Below are positions 35,080 through 46,584 of a stretch of DNA of 64,000 nt, piece after piece. The stretch is from Aurelia coerulea. Taxonomy: Eukaryota; Cnidaria; Scyphozoa; Semaeostomeae; Ulmaridae. How positions within the stretch are numbered: position 1 is the first letter of the stretch; every line of letters starts with the position of its first letter. The translations under genes and the position numbers were made by a program. The notes beneath the pieces are model-generated. The model saw only the letters and a program-made list of their open reading frames with translations. It had not been told where the DNA came from and ran no database searches. The stretch is from positions 6,718,501 through 6,782,500 of the forward strand of contig CM076944.1 in assembly GCA_039566865.1 (NCBI GenBank), read 5' to 3'.

Positions 35080-35625
35080 GTATCACAAGAACCTTATTTA
35101 AATTAGGGCAGAGTCAAGCTTTTTCCCCGACAGCTTAGGACAGCTTACAAGAATGGAATAAAATCGACCCTAAAATCAGAGAATCTCCTTCCATTAATAT
35201 ATTCAAGAACAGATTGATTTCGCTTATTAGGCCACCTTCTAACTCTCTTTTCGGTATTTATGATCCTCCTCGGCTTTTTAACTCAACTTAGGGTAGAGTT
35301 GAGCAAACTAAATTTTTACAAATTCAGTCATGATTTTAGTGACACAATCAACCCGATATGTCCAATTAATTGTTTTTTTTTCTTCTTTCAATTTAGTAAT
35401 GTTACTGTAATTCTTTATTTCAAGTATCTGTATTCATTGAAATACTAATTAAATGTGTAGCATTTTGTAATTGTTAGCCCAGTTGCATGTCTTTATGTAG
35501 TGGCTATGGGCTGCCATTGTCTTTTACTTCTCATGGATGTTGCATAGCAAGTGTTGCATAGTAATTAGAAAGTATAGTAAAATGTAAACTATATTGTAAT
35601 CTTTCACATGGATATAAAAAAGAGC
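35080..35625 (+). mobile_element. 5'-truncated LINE 3' end
   Basis: Broken frames on the + strand give typical LINE C-terminal phrases: ESPSINIFKNRL and LTQLRVELSKLNFYKFSHDF, followed by a Cys-containing end (INPICPIN). A 3' UTR ending 'tagtaattagaaagtatagt' and an A-rich tail follow. The same UTR end occurs at 43735 and 60350. Confidence 0.8.
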
Positions 35626-36740
35626 TTTATTTCATTTGCATTATGGACTACCAATGCTTTCAAGAATCTTTCCTCGTATCTTCCTGGTAAAAAAACAACA
35701 TTGTAAACAAAACACAATTCGTCCTTGTATCTCTCCACAGCACAGAAATATGTACCAATCACTTTTCAATGTGGTAAATCAAAAACGGAATAGTTTAAAA
35801 AGCCACCTGGCCATATCTTGAGAGAACAACGATCAAAAACAATTTCAAATTGACAGCCAAAATAAGATCTCAAAATCATTGTGAAAATGTGCAGGTTGCC
35901 ATAATGAAATATGAACAGCTGAAAATAGAACGCAAAACAACTGTTGCTTTCCCACATTTCAGCGTTTTATTGAGTATTTAGCCCCAGGTGGTCACCAAAT
36001 CCAACGCGTTTTTCACACGTATAACGGCTGCTACATAAGCGATTTACGGTTCGCCATCTGAATAGCATACAGGCTGTTGATTGGCTAAAACATTTCATGC
36101 ATAGCCAACTCGTGTTGCATTCTGGTCATGAATAGGCAGACCTTCCCGTCAGACCTTCCGAAGATAGCTTTTGGTACGAAGCAAGGACTCCGAGGAAGTA
36201 GAACGTAGACAAAGACGCTAAAAAGCGTTTCCTAAAAATTTCCTAAAAAGCGTAAGAGGAAATAAAATCTAGGGGGCTGCTCGATAAGAAGTTCATTGTT
36301 TGCCAACATTTTTGCTCGACTTCTGGCGGATTTTTGTCAGAAAAAGGCTGATTTTGTAAATTTTTCCAACGTTAAGGGAAGGGGGCTGCCGCACTTCCAG
36401 CCACCTGGCTCGTACGCTTATGGGAGCCATTGCGCCATAACTGACTGTTAAAACAAGTTCCTGCATTGCTATTGGTACCACATACCAGAGGAAAACAACC
36501 AATGCAGTTTATGCGTTTATGCTTTCTTGGTCATTCTTCATCATCTCATAGCACTAGCAGTTAGCAAGACGCAAGACCGTCTTGCCATGACGTAACATAC
36601 AACCTCGAGCTCGATTACTTTGTCTGCATATGTAATTGTATTCTTGCACGTATCAATACAATATTACTTTAAAGATGGCGGAAAAGGAACTTCTTACCAA
36701 GATGCATTGTATTCTCTATTCAAATCGCTACGGTATCGTT
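35626..36740. other. No gene recognised
   Basis: Short frames only. Nothing else is supported. Confidence 0.35.
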
Positions 36741-37000
36741 TACACTGATTACAGTGAGTCCTGAGTCCCAGAAATCGTGCATCAAAACGAGACTAACATC
36801 AAACCGAGACCACTCATATTGGGACTCATGATAGGAACATACAAACGGCACGGCACAGTTTTTTAACAAACGGCTTCAACGGCAAATCGAAACAAGGCAG
36901 AAATAGAATTTCCAGCAAAATTGATGTTTGATTCTGAGTGGTACACAGAGCGTATGGTAACTAATCAATAGCGATAAGCTATGGCCATGTAATCGGTCTA
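36741..37000. mobile_element. TAGACTGAT-family MITE, diverged
   Basis: Ends tacactgattacagtgagtc and inverse of tagaccgattacatggcc. Flanks GGTATCGTT and GGCATCGCT match at 7 of 9 positions. Interior blocks gagtcccag and gggactcat are inverted. 260 bp. Confidence 0.6.
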
Positions 37001-37009
37001 GGCATCGCT

Positions 37010-37480
37010 AAAGAGTTTCAATGAGAACACAATGCATCATGGTGAAAGCCAAGAGTACCTCGCCACCATTTCCATGTTTTCTGTTTTAGCAAGACGTCAA
37101 CACATAACATTGAAAAGGAGTGCTCTGTCAGTAGATATAGGCGTCTTCTTACAGGTATCAACTGAATCTTAAACAAGATCTTTCAATTGATTTGCCAGAA
37201 AATTCTTTTACAATTTAATAATCCATCCTTACACTTGATTTATTGCAAGAAAACATGAAACGCCAAATACGTAGGAGGTAGATTTACACAGTCAACAGCG
37301 TAAACGATTAAGAATCCACAGATCTATCCAACCTGGATCATCAAAATTGCAAATATAATCTAGATTCGAAAATTATTGTTTGCAGAGTATTAATTTATTT
37401 ATCCGGTTGGATTGATGTGAACGGCACACTGAGACACGCTCGCTGTTGGCACAGAAACAAGAGAAAAACAAATACATCAG
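37010..37480. other. No gene recognised
   Basis: AT-rich lead-in to the minisatellite. Nothing recognised. Confidence 0.35.
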
Positions 37481-37487
37481 GGGAGAT

Positions 37488-38125
37488 GTGTGGAAATTGC
37501 ATCAGGTGGCAGGAAACATCCAGGAAAGCTACCAGGTGTCCCCAAAAACTGTACAGAAGTTTGGAAACTTCTGAAGCCAAGAGTTTGTGGAAATTGCATC
37601 AGATGGCAGGAAACATCCAGCACCCAAAAAACTGCACACAAGTTTGGAAACTTCTGAAGCCAAGAGTTTGTGGAAATTGCATCAGGGGGCAGGAAACATC
37701 CAGGAAAGCTACTAGGTGTCCCCAAAAACTGTACAGAAGTTTGGAAACTTCTGAAGCCAAGAGTTTGTGGAAATTGCATCAGATGGCAGGAAACATCCAG
37801 GAAAGCTACCAGGTGTCCCCAAAAACTGTACAGAAGTTTGGAAACTCCTGAAGCCAAGAGTTTGTGGAAATTGCATCAGATGGCAGGAAACATCCAGCAC
37901 CCAAAAAACTGCACACAAGTTTGGAAACTTCTGAAGCCAGTTTGTGGAAATTGCATCAGATGGCAGGAAACATCCAGGAAAGCTACCAGGTGCCCCAAAA
38001 ACTGTACAGAAGTTTGGAAACTCCTGAAGCCAAGAGTTTGTGGAAATTGCATCAGATGGCAGGAAACATCCAGCACCCAAAAAACTGCACACAAGTTTGG
38101 AAACTTCTGAAGCCAAGAATTTGCA
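37488..38125. repeat. Minisatellite with alternating 97-bp and ~82-bp units
   Basis: Seven units measured from tggaaattgcatcag at 37491, 37588, 37671, 37768, 37864, 37944 and 38041. Spacings are 97, 83, 97, 96, 80, 97 and a final ~83. Long units contain 'gaaagctaccaggtgtcccc'; short units replace it with 'cacccaaaaaactgcaca'. Frames stay open on both strands through the array, so long ORFs here are artefacts of the repeat. Confidence 0.92.
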
Positions 38126-38246
38126 CCCAATCATCCAATCATCGTTCTTATGTTAACCCTCAATAGCTAAATTAAATTTTGGTTTGTTTCTTACCATTAT
38201 TGGTAACTTAGTTGTGGAGCTATAAATCAGCAAGGATGAGATTCAT

Positions 38247-38505
38247 TCCCGGAGGGGGTGCTTGAGTAGGGAAGTGACGGGGGTGCGTGGAAAACCTCTC
38301 CACACCCTACACCCTATCGCATAAAAAATGGGCCAAAAGTATACCCTGTCGCATAAAAATGTTGCCTCTCAAAAACAGAGTAGAGCGCGATTTTCACTTG
38401 TGATACCCTGTCGCATAATTTTCGTTAGAAAGGGACACCCTGTAGCATAATTTTTACCGCAAAAGGACACCCTGTTGAGAGGAACATCCCGCCAGGTCAA
38501 GGATG
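38247..38505. repeat. G-run repeat with 'accctgtcgcataa' internal units
   Basis: Begins cccggagggggtgcttgag and contains five or so copies of 'ataccctgtcgcataaaaat' variants. It ends 'gaacatcccgcc'. Organised like the other G-run elements, but with a different inner unit. Confidence 0.6.
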
Positions 38506-38725
38506 GGAGCATAAGGGATTTACGCTAGGCCCAAATTCTTCATTACCAATTAACAGATCTACAACCAAGTTCCCGACAATGGTACGAAAAATGCCAAAAT
38601 AGAATTAAGCCATAGGGTTAAGATAAAGATAACTTTGGGTCGATTCGTCGAGAACTCTTGGCACCCTTGGCGTCAGGAGGTCTCAAACTTGTTTTTAGTT
38701 TTTGGAATACCCCAAGGTGATCCAG

Positions 38726-38896
38726 TAGACTGATTGCAAGTTCGTAGTTATCGCTATTGATAGACTGATGGACGCTCAAACTACGACTCATGGACTTTCA
38801 CATTGAAAATTAGGACGGATTTGTTAGAGCAAAGAATATTGTTGTTGTCGTCGTTGTTGTTGCTTTTGCGATAACTGGGACTATCTTGCGAGTCTA
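38726..38896. mobile_element. TAGACTGAT MITE with exact 9-bp target duplication
   Basis: Ends TAGACTGATTGCAAG and cttgcgagtcta. Direct repeats GTGATCCAG lie at 38717-38725 and 38897-38905. The inside has 'gtagttatcgctattga' as in the other copies and a short (GTT)n run. 171 bp. Confidence 0.88.
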
Positions 38897-38905
38897 GTGA
38901 TCCAG

Positions 38906-39687
38906 AACAAAAGAAAGTCTGGAAGAAATACCAAACAAGAAGTTTCAAATTCTGAATTTATTCCATGCCCATCTCATCAAGCACACTCTGAAGGTTTATG
39001 AAACACAGACAAAATTTAAATTGGACAACGGACAGCCAAGAAAATGACTTTTGAAGTTGGGCTTAATTCATTAATTTGCTTATAAAAGTACTTCTGGAAT
39101 AACGCTGCCTATACTGAATTTTCAAAGCAATATTTCTCTGCTCCAAAAAGTCGGACAAATTTTCGTTTTGATCTTATTTCCATCCTCCAGGCATGTACTT
39201 TCAAGTAATCTCAACGTTGATTGGAAATATTTATATTTTGGTACATTTTTATGCAATTCATAATGGCGCAAATTTTCAAAATTTATATCTTTAAAAATTA
39301 TTTCAAAAATTTAACTGTTGAAATATAAAAATTGAGGCAAAATGTATTTACCAACAAAATTTCAAATTTAACGCCACTAATTTTGCAAGTTGTTACCAAA
39401 GGGTTTGTTCCAAATCGTACCCAAAAATGAATCATGGTTTTTTCAATGTTTTCTGCAATAAAAAAATTTTGACGTTTAATAGCTAAAATATCCTGAAATG
39501 AAAAACTTGCCATCTATAAACAAATGCCTCTTGATGATGTATTTATTGTATCAAGTGTCGAATAAGGCTTTGTCAAGAAAATTTCATTTTTCTGCAATGT
39601 TGGTGTTACTTATTTTCGGGACTTTGTCAGGCAACGAAAGTTAGTTCTGTCAGCTGCAGGGATGAACACAGCAGCAAGTAAGACCGG
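38906..39687. other. No gene recognised
   Basis: AT-rich, short frames only. At 39685-39700 'accgggtgagtaaagaaaaa' is a type A MITE terminus fragment next to the following element. Confidence 0.4.
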
Positions 39688-39708
39688 GTGAGTAAAGAAA
39701 AATGTATA

Positions 39709-40317
39709 CCGGGTGCGCCAAAATAAACTATGCACGTTTGACAGGCCAATATAAATCGTACACAGAACCGATTTTGAAGATTTATGACTTAATCGTTAGC
39801 AGGAAGCCTGAATTAGATACTGGAATTTTTTGCAAATTTTTTCAGTTTCAGTTTTTAGAGCTAGAAGCGAGATTCCTAAAATTTTAGTTTTCGAAAACAC
39901 TGAAAACGATCAAAAATCATCGATCAAGTGTTTTGAAGAATCGACGTGAATGGAAAAAGAGAGAACTTGTCCGTGGTGATTTTCGATTTAGAAGTCGACC
40001 AATTGTAATCTGCTGTACGAGAGTTCGTACTAAACCCCAAATCCCCAAATCTCCCGGAAAACATTTTCTCTTTATTCATTCATGTTGAATTGTTTAAAGT
40101 TGATCGCTGTTTTTGATAGTTTTCAATGTTCTCGAAACCGAACATTTTAAGAAACTCGCTTCTAGCTCTAAAAACTGAAAATGGAAAAATTTGCAAAAAG
40201 TCAGAGAATCTAATTCAGGCTTTTTGCTAAAGATCAAGCCATAAATCTTCAAAATCGGTCCAGTGTACGATTTATTGTGGCCTTCCAAACGTGCATAGTT
40301 TATTTTGGAGCACCCAG
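39709..40317. mobile_element. CCGGGTG-clan MITE, type D
   Basis: TA-flanked, 609 bp. Ends CCGGGTGCGCCAAAATAAAC and inverse. Arms share 'ctatgcacgtttg' and 'tttagagctagaagcga'. A second copy lies at 48665-49265. Confidence 0.87.
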
Positions 40318-40418
40318 TAAATTTTTGAAAGCCTGTAGCTCTTACACAATTATCAGATTCCTATAAACTGATGATAGTGCATGTGCAAAGAACCCATCGA
40401 CTTAGATTTGAATATTTA

Positions 40419-41011
40419 CCGGGTGTTCCAAACAAATGTATACAGATTTGGTTGACTTCAGCGATGTGAATTTAGCTTCAATCAATGTCTAATCACTCTA
40501 AAAATATTCCTCAATGGTTAACTTTAACATAGATACCTCGTTTGTTGGTAATGGTGCTTTGAGAGCAGAGATGTTAATCTTGAAAGCTCAAATTTGCCTC
40601 TTCCTGCAAACCACAGCTTTAGCCTTATGGCCTAAGCAATTTCTTAAGGCATCGCGTATAAATCAACGATAGCTTCGATAAAATTTTAACAATATTAGAT
40701 CTGGTGTTATTCTGTCACCCCCAGTCACCCATGGGCAGTTTCTTGATTTTTCGCTATTTTCAGTTCTTAATTTCGATGTGCTTCAGGAACTTGCTAATGC
40801 CAAAAGGCCAAAGCTGTGGTTTACAGGTGGACGCAAATTTGTGGTTTGCAGGTGGACGCAAATTTGTGCTTTCAAGATTAATATTTCTGCTCTCAGAGCA
40901 CCAATACCAACAAACGAGGTATCTATGTTCAAGTTAACTATCGAGGAACATTTTGAGAGTGATTCACATCGCTGGAGTCAACCAAATGACTATACTTTTT
41001 GGGACACCCGT
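40419..41011. mobile_element. CCGGGTG-clan MITE, type E
   Basis: TA-flanked, 593 bp. Left CCGGGTGTTCCAAACAAATG, right inverse ending gggacacccgt. Arms contain 'ttggttgacttcagcgatgt' against 'acatcgctggagtcaaccaa'. Confidence 0.83.
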
Positions 41012-41092
41012 TAGTTTGTTAAAATCGATCGCATCGTTCTCAAATTACAAGCGATTCTTTTCAACCCAGAATCCCAGTTTAGCCGAACAGCT

Positions 41093-41585
41093 GTCATAAT
41101 GCAATTATATCCGTCTAGCTGGTTGCTCAAACATTTACTAGCTATTTGAAGAAGATACTGCATAATCATATACCTTTGGTACTGCTTTTCCGCCTTTTTG
41201 TCTACTTTCTATTGTCATGAGAGTGGTAGGGTGGATTGCTAGAAAATTTGATCAAGGTGTCATAATGAAAATATATCCGTCTAGCTGGTTGCTCAAACAT
41301 TTACTAGCTATTTGAAGAAGATACTGCATAATCATATACCTTTGGTACTGCTTTTCCGCCTTTTTGTCTACTTTTTATTGCCATGAGAATGGTAGGATGG
41401 ATTGCTAGAAAATTCGATTAAGGTGTCATAATGAAATTATATCCGTCTTGCTGGTTGCTCAAACATTTACTAGCTATTTGAAGAAGATACTGCATAATCA
41501 TATCCCTTTGGTACTGCTTTTCCGCCTTTTTGTCTACTGCTACTTCTATTGCCATGAGAGTGGAAGGGGATTGCTAGCAAATTTG
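41093..41585. repeat. Three tandem copies of a ~166-bp unit
   Basis: Units start with gtcataatg at 41093, 41259 and 41424 (spacings 166 and 165). Each holds 'tatatccgtctagctggttg' variants and 'ctgcataatcatatacc'. The copies are more than 90% alike by eye. Confidence 0.88.
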
Positions 41586-41589
41586 CAAA

Positions 41590-42390
41590 AACCAATCGTA
41601 CAATGTTTTGATTTTATTCCTGTGCTGGAAAACACTATGAAACTGTGGAAAAGCAATTAATCAAAGATTGTCTTTAAAAAGCGAGGTTATTGAGAGGTTT
41701 ACAATTATTGAGTGTGATATCTAACAAGATCAAATGGATAAGTCAACGAATGAAATGAAAATGATGATGTTTGGTCATCAATATGACCAATATGATGGTT
41801 GTTTTAAGCAAGTAGAATTAATCCAATTTCGTGGAGGATAAGTTGGGAGTTTTTGATGTAAAGGATAAGAAGCCGCTTGTATATGTTTGATGAAGATGAA
41901 AAAAATCCGACATGAGAGCACGATCATGGCAAATTAATTTTCATTTGTTTCATCATGAGCTCGAGATTACGGATTCTTAAAGGAGGCTAATCCATATTTA
42001 TTGAATCAGACAAATTACAGGGGACAAAGAAGATTACTTTACTTATGTCTTCGCAATCCACTTTCTAACATAAAACAATTCCATATCATAATCACACGCA
42101 CTTGAACACAGCTATTGGATTCTGTCTTAAATCTCACTTTTCCGTGCCACCATCTTCAAAAATCAAAATTCATCGGCAGAAACGGACGGGGGATTGAGAA
42201 TAGGTTGTTAATCAGTGCTACAGGTCAAGTAAAGCCCCTCGAGGCCCTGATATATTTGAAAAACCTTCAGTGTTATCTTGGCACCAGGTAGGCACGAAAT
42301 ATTTAAAATAGGCAGTGAAAGATTCTTTCTTTGGATAAACTGTTTTGCAATTTGACCAAAGAATCTTGATCGAGTGATATTTTCGAACAT
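41590..42390. other. No gene recognised
   Basis: Short frames only. Nothing recognised. Confidence 0.35.
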
Positions 42391-42548
42391 TTTTATTCAA
42401 AGGCTAGACTGAGAGGCGTTAGAGCTTCTGTCACAACTATGCACCGTGCAGATTCGAAATTTCGTCCATTTTTATTCAAAGGCTAGACTGAGCGGCGTTA
42501 GAGCTTCTATCACAACTGTGCACCGTGCAGATTCGAAATTTCGTCCAT
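42391..42548. repeat. Two tandem 79-bp units
   Basis: ttttattcaaaggctagactgag at 42391 is repeated at 42470 with two or three changes. The unit (gcgttagagcttct.tcacaact) is related to the arms of the hairpin elements at 60486 and 61588. Confidence 0.85.
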
Positions 42549-42610
42549 TTTTAACAAAATGTATCAAAATATCGATCCGAACTCTTCAAGAATAGCTGAA
42601 AGGTCCACTG

Positions 42611-42742
42611 TTGCAACAGACTTATGGCCTAGAGTCCCTTGCTTCCCTGTGCTCTATGACTTCAAGATGGCGCTTAGGTCAACAGAGCAAAGTTTACCGC
42701 AGGGATACAACGGACTCATCGTCATAAGTCTGCTATTGCAAG
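42611..42742. repeat. Imperfect hairpin
   Basis: ttgcaacagacttatggc at the left matches the inverse of gtcataagtctgctattgca at the right, with an inner 'agagtcccttg' and 'cttccctg' part. Similar to blocks in the foldback element at 56339-56893. Confidence 0.5.
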
Positions 42743-43619
42743 CCTTAAAAATGAACTTTAGGTATTTTCCTGTAATTCTACCATGAAATTTTTCATACAC
42801 TGCTCATTTTCCAGATGGTGGCGTTTATGATATTTGAGGTTGCGACGTCATCAAGTTCCTAGATCATTAACCAGTGAGAAGGCAGATTTCTGCTTGCCAA
42901 TATATTGCAGATCTTCTTAAACTGTGATTTTCTTGAAAATTCAACCATTTTTCCTCAATTGCTTCTGAATGATGAGTAAATTCTTTTTGAAAGTGCGTAA
43001 TGCATAATATTTCATTAAAAACAAAACAAATAAAATAAAAATAATTGCGCTTCGAAAACAGTTTTGCTGTGTACGACGTTTCGGGCTTAAACCCATTATA
43101 TTGCATTTCCTGGGCTACTAATAAGCACCAACTTGTCAGATCGACCCAAACAACGTTTCAAACACTAAGTTGAAGCCTATCCTATGCAAATACATGAAAA
43201 ACGACACAATGGAAGTTGGAGCTCCTCCACAGCAGCCACATTTTTTGGGATAACCTGTAGTTCATGGATGCGTTAATACCCAAAGCGTGCTCTGACACAG
43301 CTTTTACTGTATGGTGATCAAGACCTCTCTTATGATTTGAACAGAAATATACTCGAATTGACTTTACGTTTCATTCATGAAACTGGTCGGTTTGACTAAG
43401 ATCTTTTGAAACTTCAGTACCAAGCATCCACCAACTTCCTCAACGTAACTTTTCTGGTTCTTTGTAAGTTCTGTTTCACATTAGATGCCAGGCATATTTA
43501 TTATATTATTTAGGCATATTTTATGTCCGTAAACCAATCAAGATGAGCTGCGCTCCTGACATTTTAATTTCAAATCGCATACCTGAACGGACATCTAATG
43601 TAGACAGAATATAGAATAG
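42743..43619. other. No gene; hammerhead-like fragment and a clan MITE end
   Basis: 43065-43100 (minus strand aatgggtttaagcccgaaac followed by gtc) matches the arms of the palindrome at 54501. At about 43236-43260 'ttttttgggataacctg' is a half terminus resembling the CCGGGTG clan. No gene recognised. Confidence 0.45.
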
Positions 43620-43800
43620 TTTCCATTAGGTTTTAATTGTTCGTAATGTAGTTTTGCATTGCATGTCTTTTTTATTGGCCATGGGGTAGTCATTGTCTTT
43701 CGCTCCCCTTGGCATCGTCCCTGTAGTGTTGTATAGTAATTAGGAAGGTATAGTAGAATGTAAGATTTATTGTAAAATTTTATATGAATAAAAAAATAAC
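43620..43800 (+). mobile_element. LINE 3' UTR fragment
   Basis: Ends 'gtaattaggaaggtatagt', then an A-rich tail, as at 35560. It includes 'ggccatggggtagtcattgt' matching 'ggctatgggctgccattgt'. No coding part remains. Confidence 0.65.
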
Positions 43801-44196
43801 TAAATTCATCGAGATCGAGCCACAGAATCATGATTGACTTTTTCATCAAGCCCAAAATAAAAACATGCCTACTGTGAAGTATGATTACACACGAAATAGA
43901 GGCTAACATGACCTGGATATCGATGGGAGATAACGCTTATGAAAGAAGCCCGCGCGGTTTGATGACGTGAGAACTCGTGGCGATTTAGCGGCGATTTAAA
44001 ATGATGATTTGCATGACCGAAAGGAGTGACCTACCGATCATTAATATTTATATGCAATGAGGAAAAAATGATTTGCGATGCAAATCTCCTCGAAGTTAGA
44101 GATCAACTATAAACAGGTCTTGCAGCTTTTTGTAGGATGTTGGGTAAAAACACAAGGAAAGTTAATCAGTGAGCGATTAAGGCGCTAGATACACAA

Positions 44197-44996
44197 CCGG
44201 ATGAGTAAAAACCAATCCCATTTGAAAGGCCACTGCTCCCTGGATATTAAGGCAATAATACTGTTAAGTATATCATTTGATAGGGGACATGTTCAAATGT
44301 ATTTCAAAATTTACCTGACTGAAATCGGCTAGTCCGTTCTGAAATTATAGCGGATTATCTCAGGACAGCACCTTCAAGAAAACTTCAAAACAGGCTAAAA
44401 ATCACGACCAAATTTCCTGCCTTACAGCAATGACTTCTACATGTTTCTTGCGTTTTACTCTTTGCATGCACGTGTTATCCCTTTGGGAGGATGAATGTGT
44501 AATCCCGGAGCATAAAAACATTATTCCGGGTGAAATTACCCTCCTAAGAGGATAAAACGTGCTGTTTTTGTTTTCGTTTGTTTTTCTTATGAAATTAACC
44601 GTTGAATTGTAAGTTTCATTCATGGTGGGGACCAGATGACCTTGTGTCTTTCCCCGCCATGAATGGCACATGTAAATAGTATTTCATTCTATTTAGTATT
44701 AAGTTTTTTTGTCATAGAAAAAACGTGCTGAAACGTGTTGAAGTCATTGCTGTAAGGCAGAAATTTAAGGAAAATTTGGTCGTGATTTTAGGCACTTTTT
44801 GAAGGTTCCTTGAAGGGACTCTCTCGAGAAGATCCCTCACAATTTCAGAACGGAGAGGCCGATATCAATTAGGTAAATTCAAAAATGGATTGAAACATGT
44901 CCACCAATTAATAACATATTTGCCAATATTATCGTCCTGATATCCACGGAGCAGTGGCCTTTCAAAAGGGGATTATTTCTTTCTTTACTCAACCGG
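44197..44996. mobile_element. CCGGGTG-clan MITE, type A (second long copy)
   Basis: Left CCGGATGAGTAAAAACCAAT, right inverse ending tactcaaccgg before TA. Arms share 'ggccactgctccctggatat'. 800 bp. The left flank is AA rather than TA. The interior is longer than in the 15203 copy. Confidence 0.78.
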
Positions 44997-44998
44997 TA

Positions 44999-45496
44999 GT
45001 ACAAGATTTCTGGGCTCTTAGAAGGATTTTAAAATGTGGTAAACGTTTCAACAAACGCTGTAATGCTCCAAAGCTATGATTTTGCCTCAAGAGAGGAATT
45101 GCCTCCAGTCTCTTTCCCATCTGGTGCTATACAAAACTAACAAAACACAAAACTTATCCGATGGGGCCAAATTTTTGGTACACAACACATTTTGGACCTG
45201 CTGATTTTGCAATAGTTTTGTTGAAAATGTTGTCACTAAAGTGGCACAAATGCACTTAAATAGCACCATTTTTCGAAAAAGTTACCAAATTATATGTTAT
45301 AACTTCTACCAAAAATACCGTGAGACAATGGAAGGGAAAAGTGTGACGTTAAGGTGACGTAATTCTGTCAGGATTGCGTTGAGGGCATAGAGTCGGTCTG
45401 CGTTTGGGACATTGAGTCGCGTGGGCTAGACACTATACAGGTTACATTGACACACTGATCTGGATATCAATGAAGCACACTTGCTGTATAAGTGTG
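44999..45496. other. No gene recognised
   Basis: Short frames only. Nothing recognised. Confidence 0.35.
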
Positions 45497-45569
45497 GCCG
45501 AGATAGCTTAGTCGGTAGAGCAACTGCCAAAAATGCAGAAGGTTGCGAGTTCAAATCTCGCTCTCGTCA
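45497..45569 (+). tRNA. tRNA-like sequence (possible tRNA-Phe-AAA pseudogene or SINE head)
   Basis: 73 nt folding as a cloverleaf. The acceptor stem GCCGAGA pairs with TCTCGTC (one mismatch). The D arm starts AGCTTAGTCGGTAGAGC, an A box. The T arm GCGAG-TTCAAAT-CTCGC is perfect and forms a B box. The anticodon stem is only four pairs (CTGC/GCAG) with loop CAAAAAT, giving anticodon AAA. The weak anticodon stem and a following repeat array favour a pseudogene or SINE-type origin over a working tRNA. Confidence 0.5.
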
Positions 45570-45699
45570 CTCTTTCTCCATTTTTCCATTTGTCGAAAAA
45601 TTTACCAAATTAAATAGCACCAAATACAGCCTTTCAAACACATCATTTCACCATTCCGCAATAGCTATGCTCTCTGGAATGAAAAGATTCTAAACATGA

Positions 45700-46110
45700 A
45701 GGCTAATTTCATAGGTTTGCGAGCAATTCCATCACACAACAACATCAAGTGGAACATGCTATTTTAGCTCAGATGAGACTTAAGAAGAGAAATATTGAGC
45801 TGCTAACCACAGACATCTCGCTTCTATAGTCAAGATCTTTGAAATAATACAGAGTTAGTTGAGGACTAATTTCCCTCATTTAGGAACACTTGGCTTGCAT
45901 AAAACAATACCAAACTGACATTCGGAACATCCTATGTTAGCTCAAGGTCACTCAGAAGAGAACTAAATGTTGTACACATCTCGCTTTTAAGTCATTATAT
46001 TTGAAACGATACAGGGTTGAAGGCTAATTTCACTCGTTTGGAACACTTGGCTTGCATAAAACAATACCAAAATGTCATTCGGAACATTTTATTTTTGCTT
46101 AAGGCCCTTC
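45700..46110. repeat. Tandem ~160-bp units downstream of the tRNA-like sequence
   Basis: Units begin with '(g)gctaatttc' near 45702, 45867 and 46027 (spacing about 160). 'acacttggcttgcataaaac' and 'cattcggaacat' are shared by units two and three; unit one is more diverged. Confidence 0.7.
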
Positions 46111-46504
46111 AGCTGAACAGTGAACTGGTGCCGAGTACACTGTTATTAACGGTGAAGGATTGAGGATAATCCAACGTTAAGCCTAAAGCAGTGATTTTGA
46201 TACACCCAGAAGAAAAAGAGGATTAGTAGCCATGTTAATTATGGTTACTGGCTGGTTGGTTCTTTGATACCATGTGATGACATGGAAACAATTGACGTGA
46301 CCTTACTTTGATATGAACAACTACGCAGTATTTAAAGGTTTGAGCGAGTACAGAGGAAACAGTTCTCGATTTGAAAGGCAGAGCTCTCCGAAAGGCTACT
46401 GTTTAGATCTGAAGCGGCACTTTTTAACGTAAAAAGGCCAAGGAAAGGGGCACCGTGAGGTCGACGTCGGACATTTCCGATAAACTTGGAGGGGCACGGT
46501 GCTA
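46111..46504. other. No gene recognised
   Basis: Contains 'aaacttggaggggcacggtg' at about 46487, a fragment of the 1.05-kb tandem unit of 6745-9900. Confidence 0.4.
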
Positions 46505-46584
46505 CTAGCCTGCGTGCAAACTCTACTGATTTCTTTTCAGAGAACTTCTCTCAAAGAAATCAGTAGAGTCTGCACGCAGGCTAG
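46505..46584. mobile_element. Micro-hairpin element (CTAGCCTGCGTGCA ends)
   Basis: Arms ctagcctgcgtgcaaactct and its inverse (agagtctgcacgcaggctag) enclose a short loop. The same ends occur at 63394-63445 and, as a half, near 15094. Confidence 0.75.

Noticed and set aside
37417..38166. Several 84-146-codon frames on both strands
   Set aside because: Products of the 97/83-bp minisatellite. Frames swap between units because 97 is not a multiple of three.
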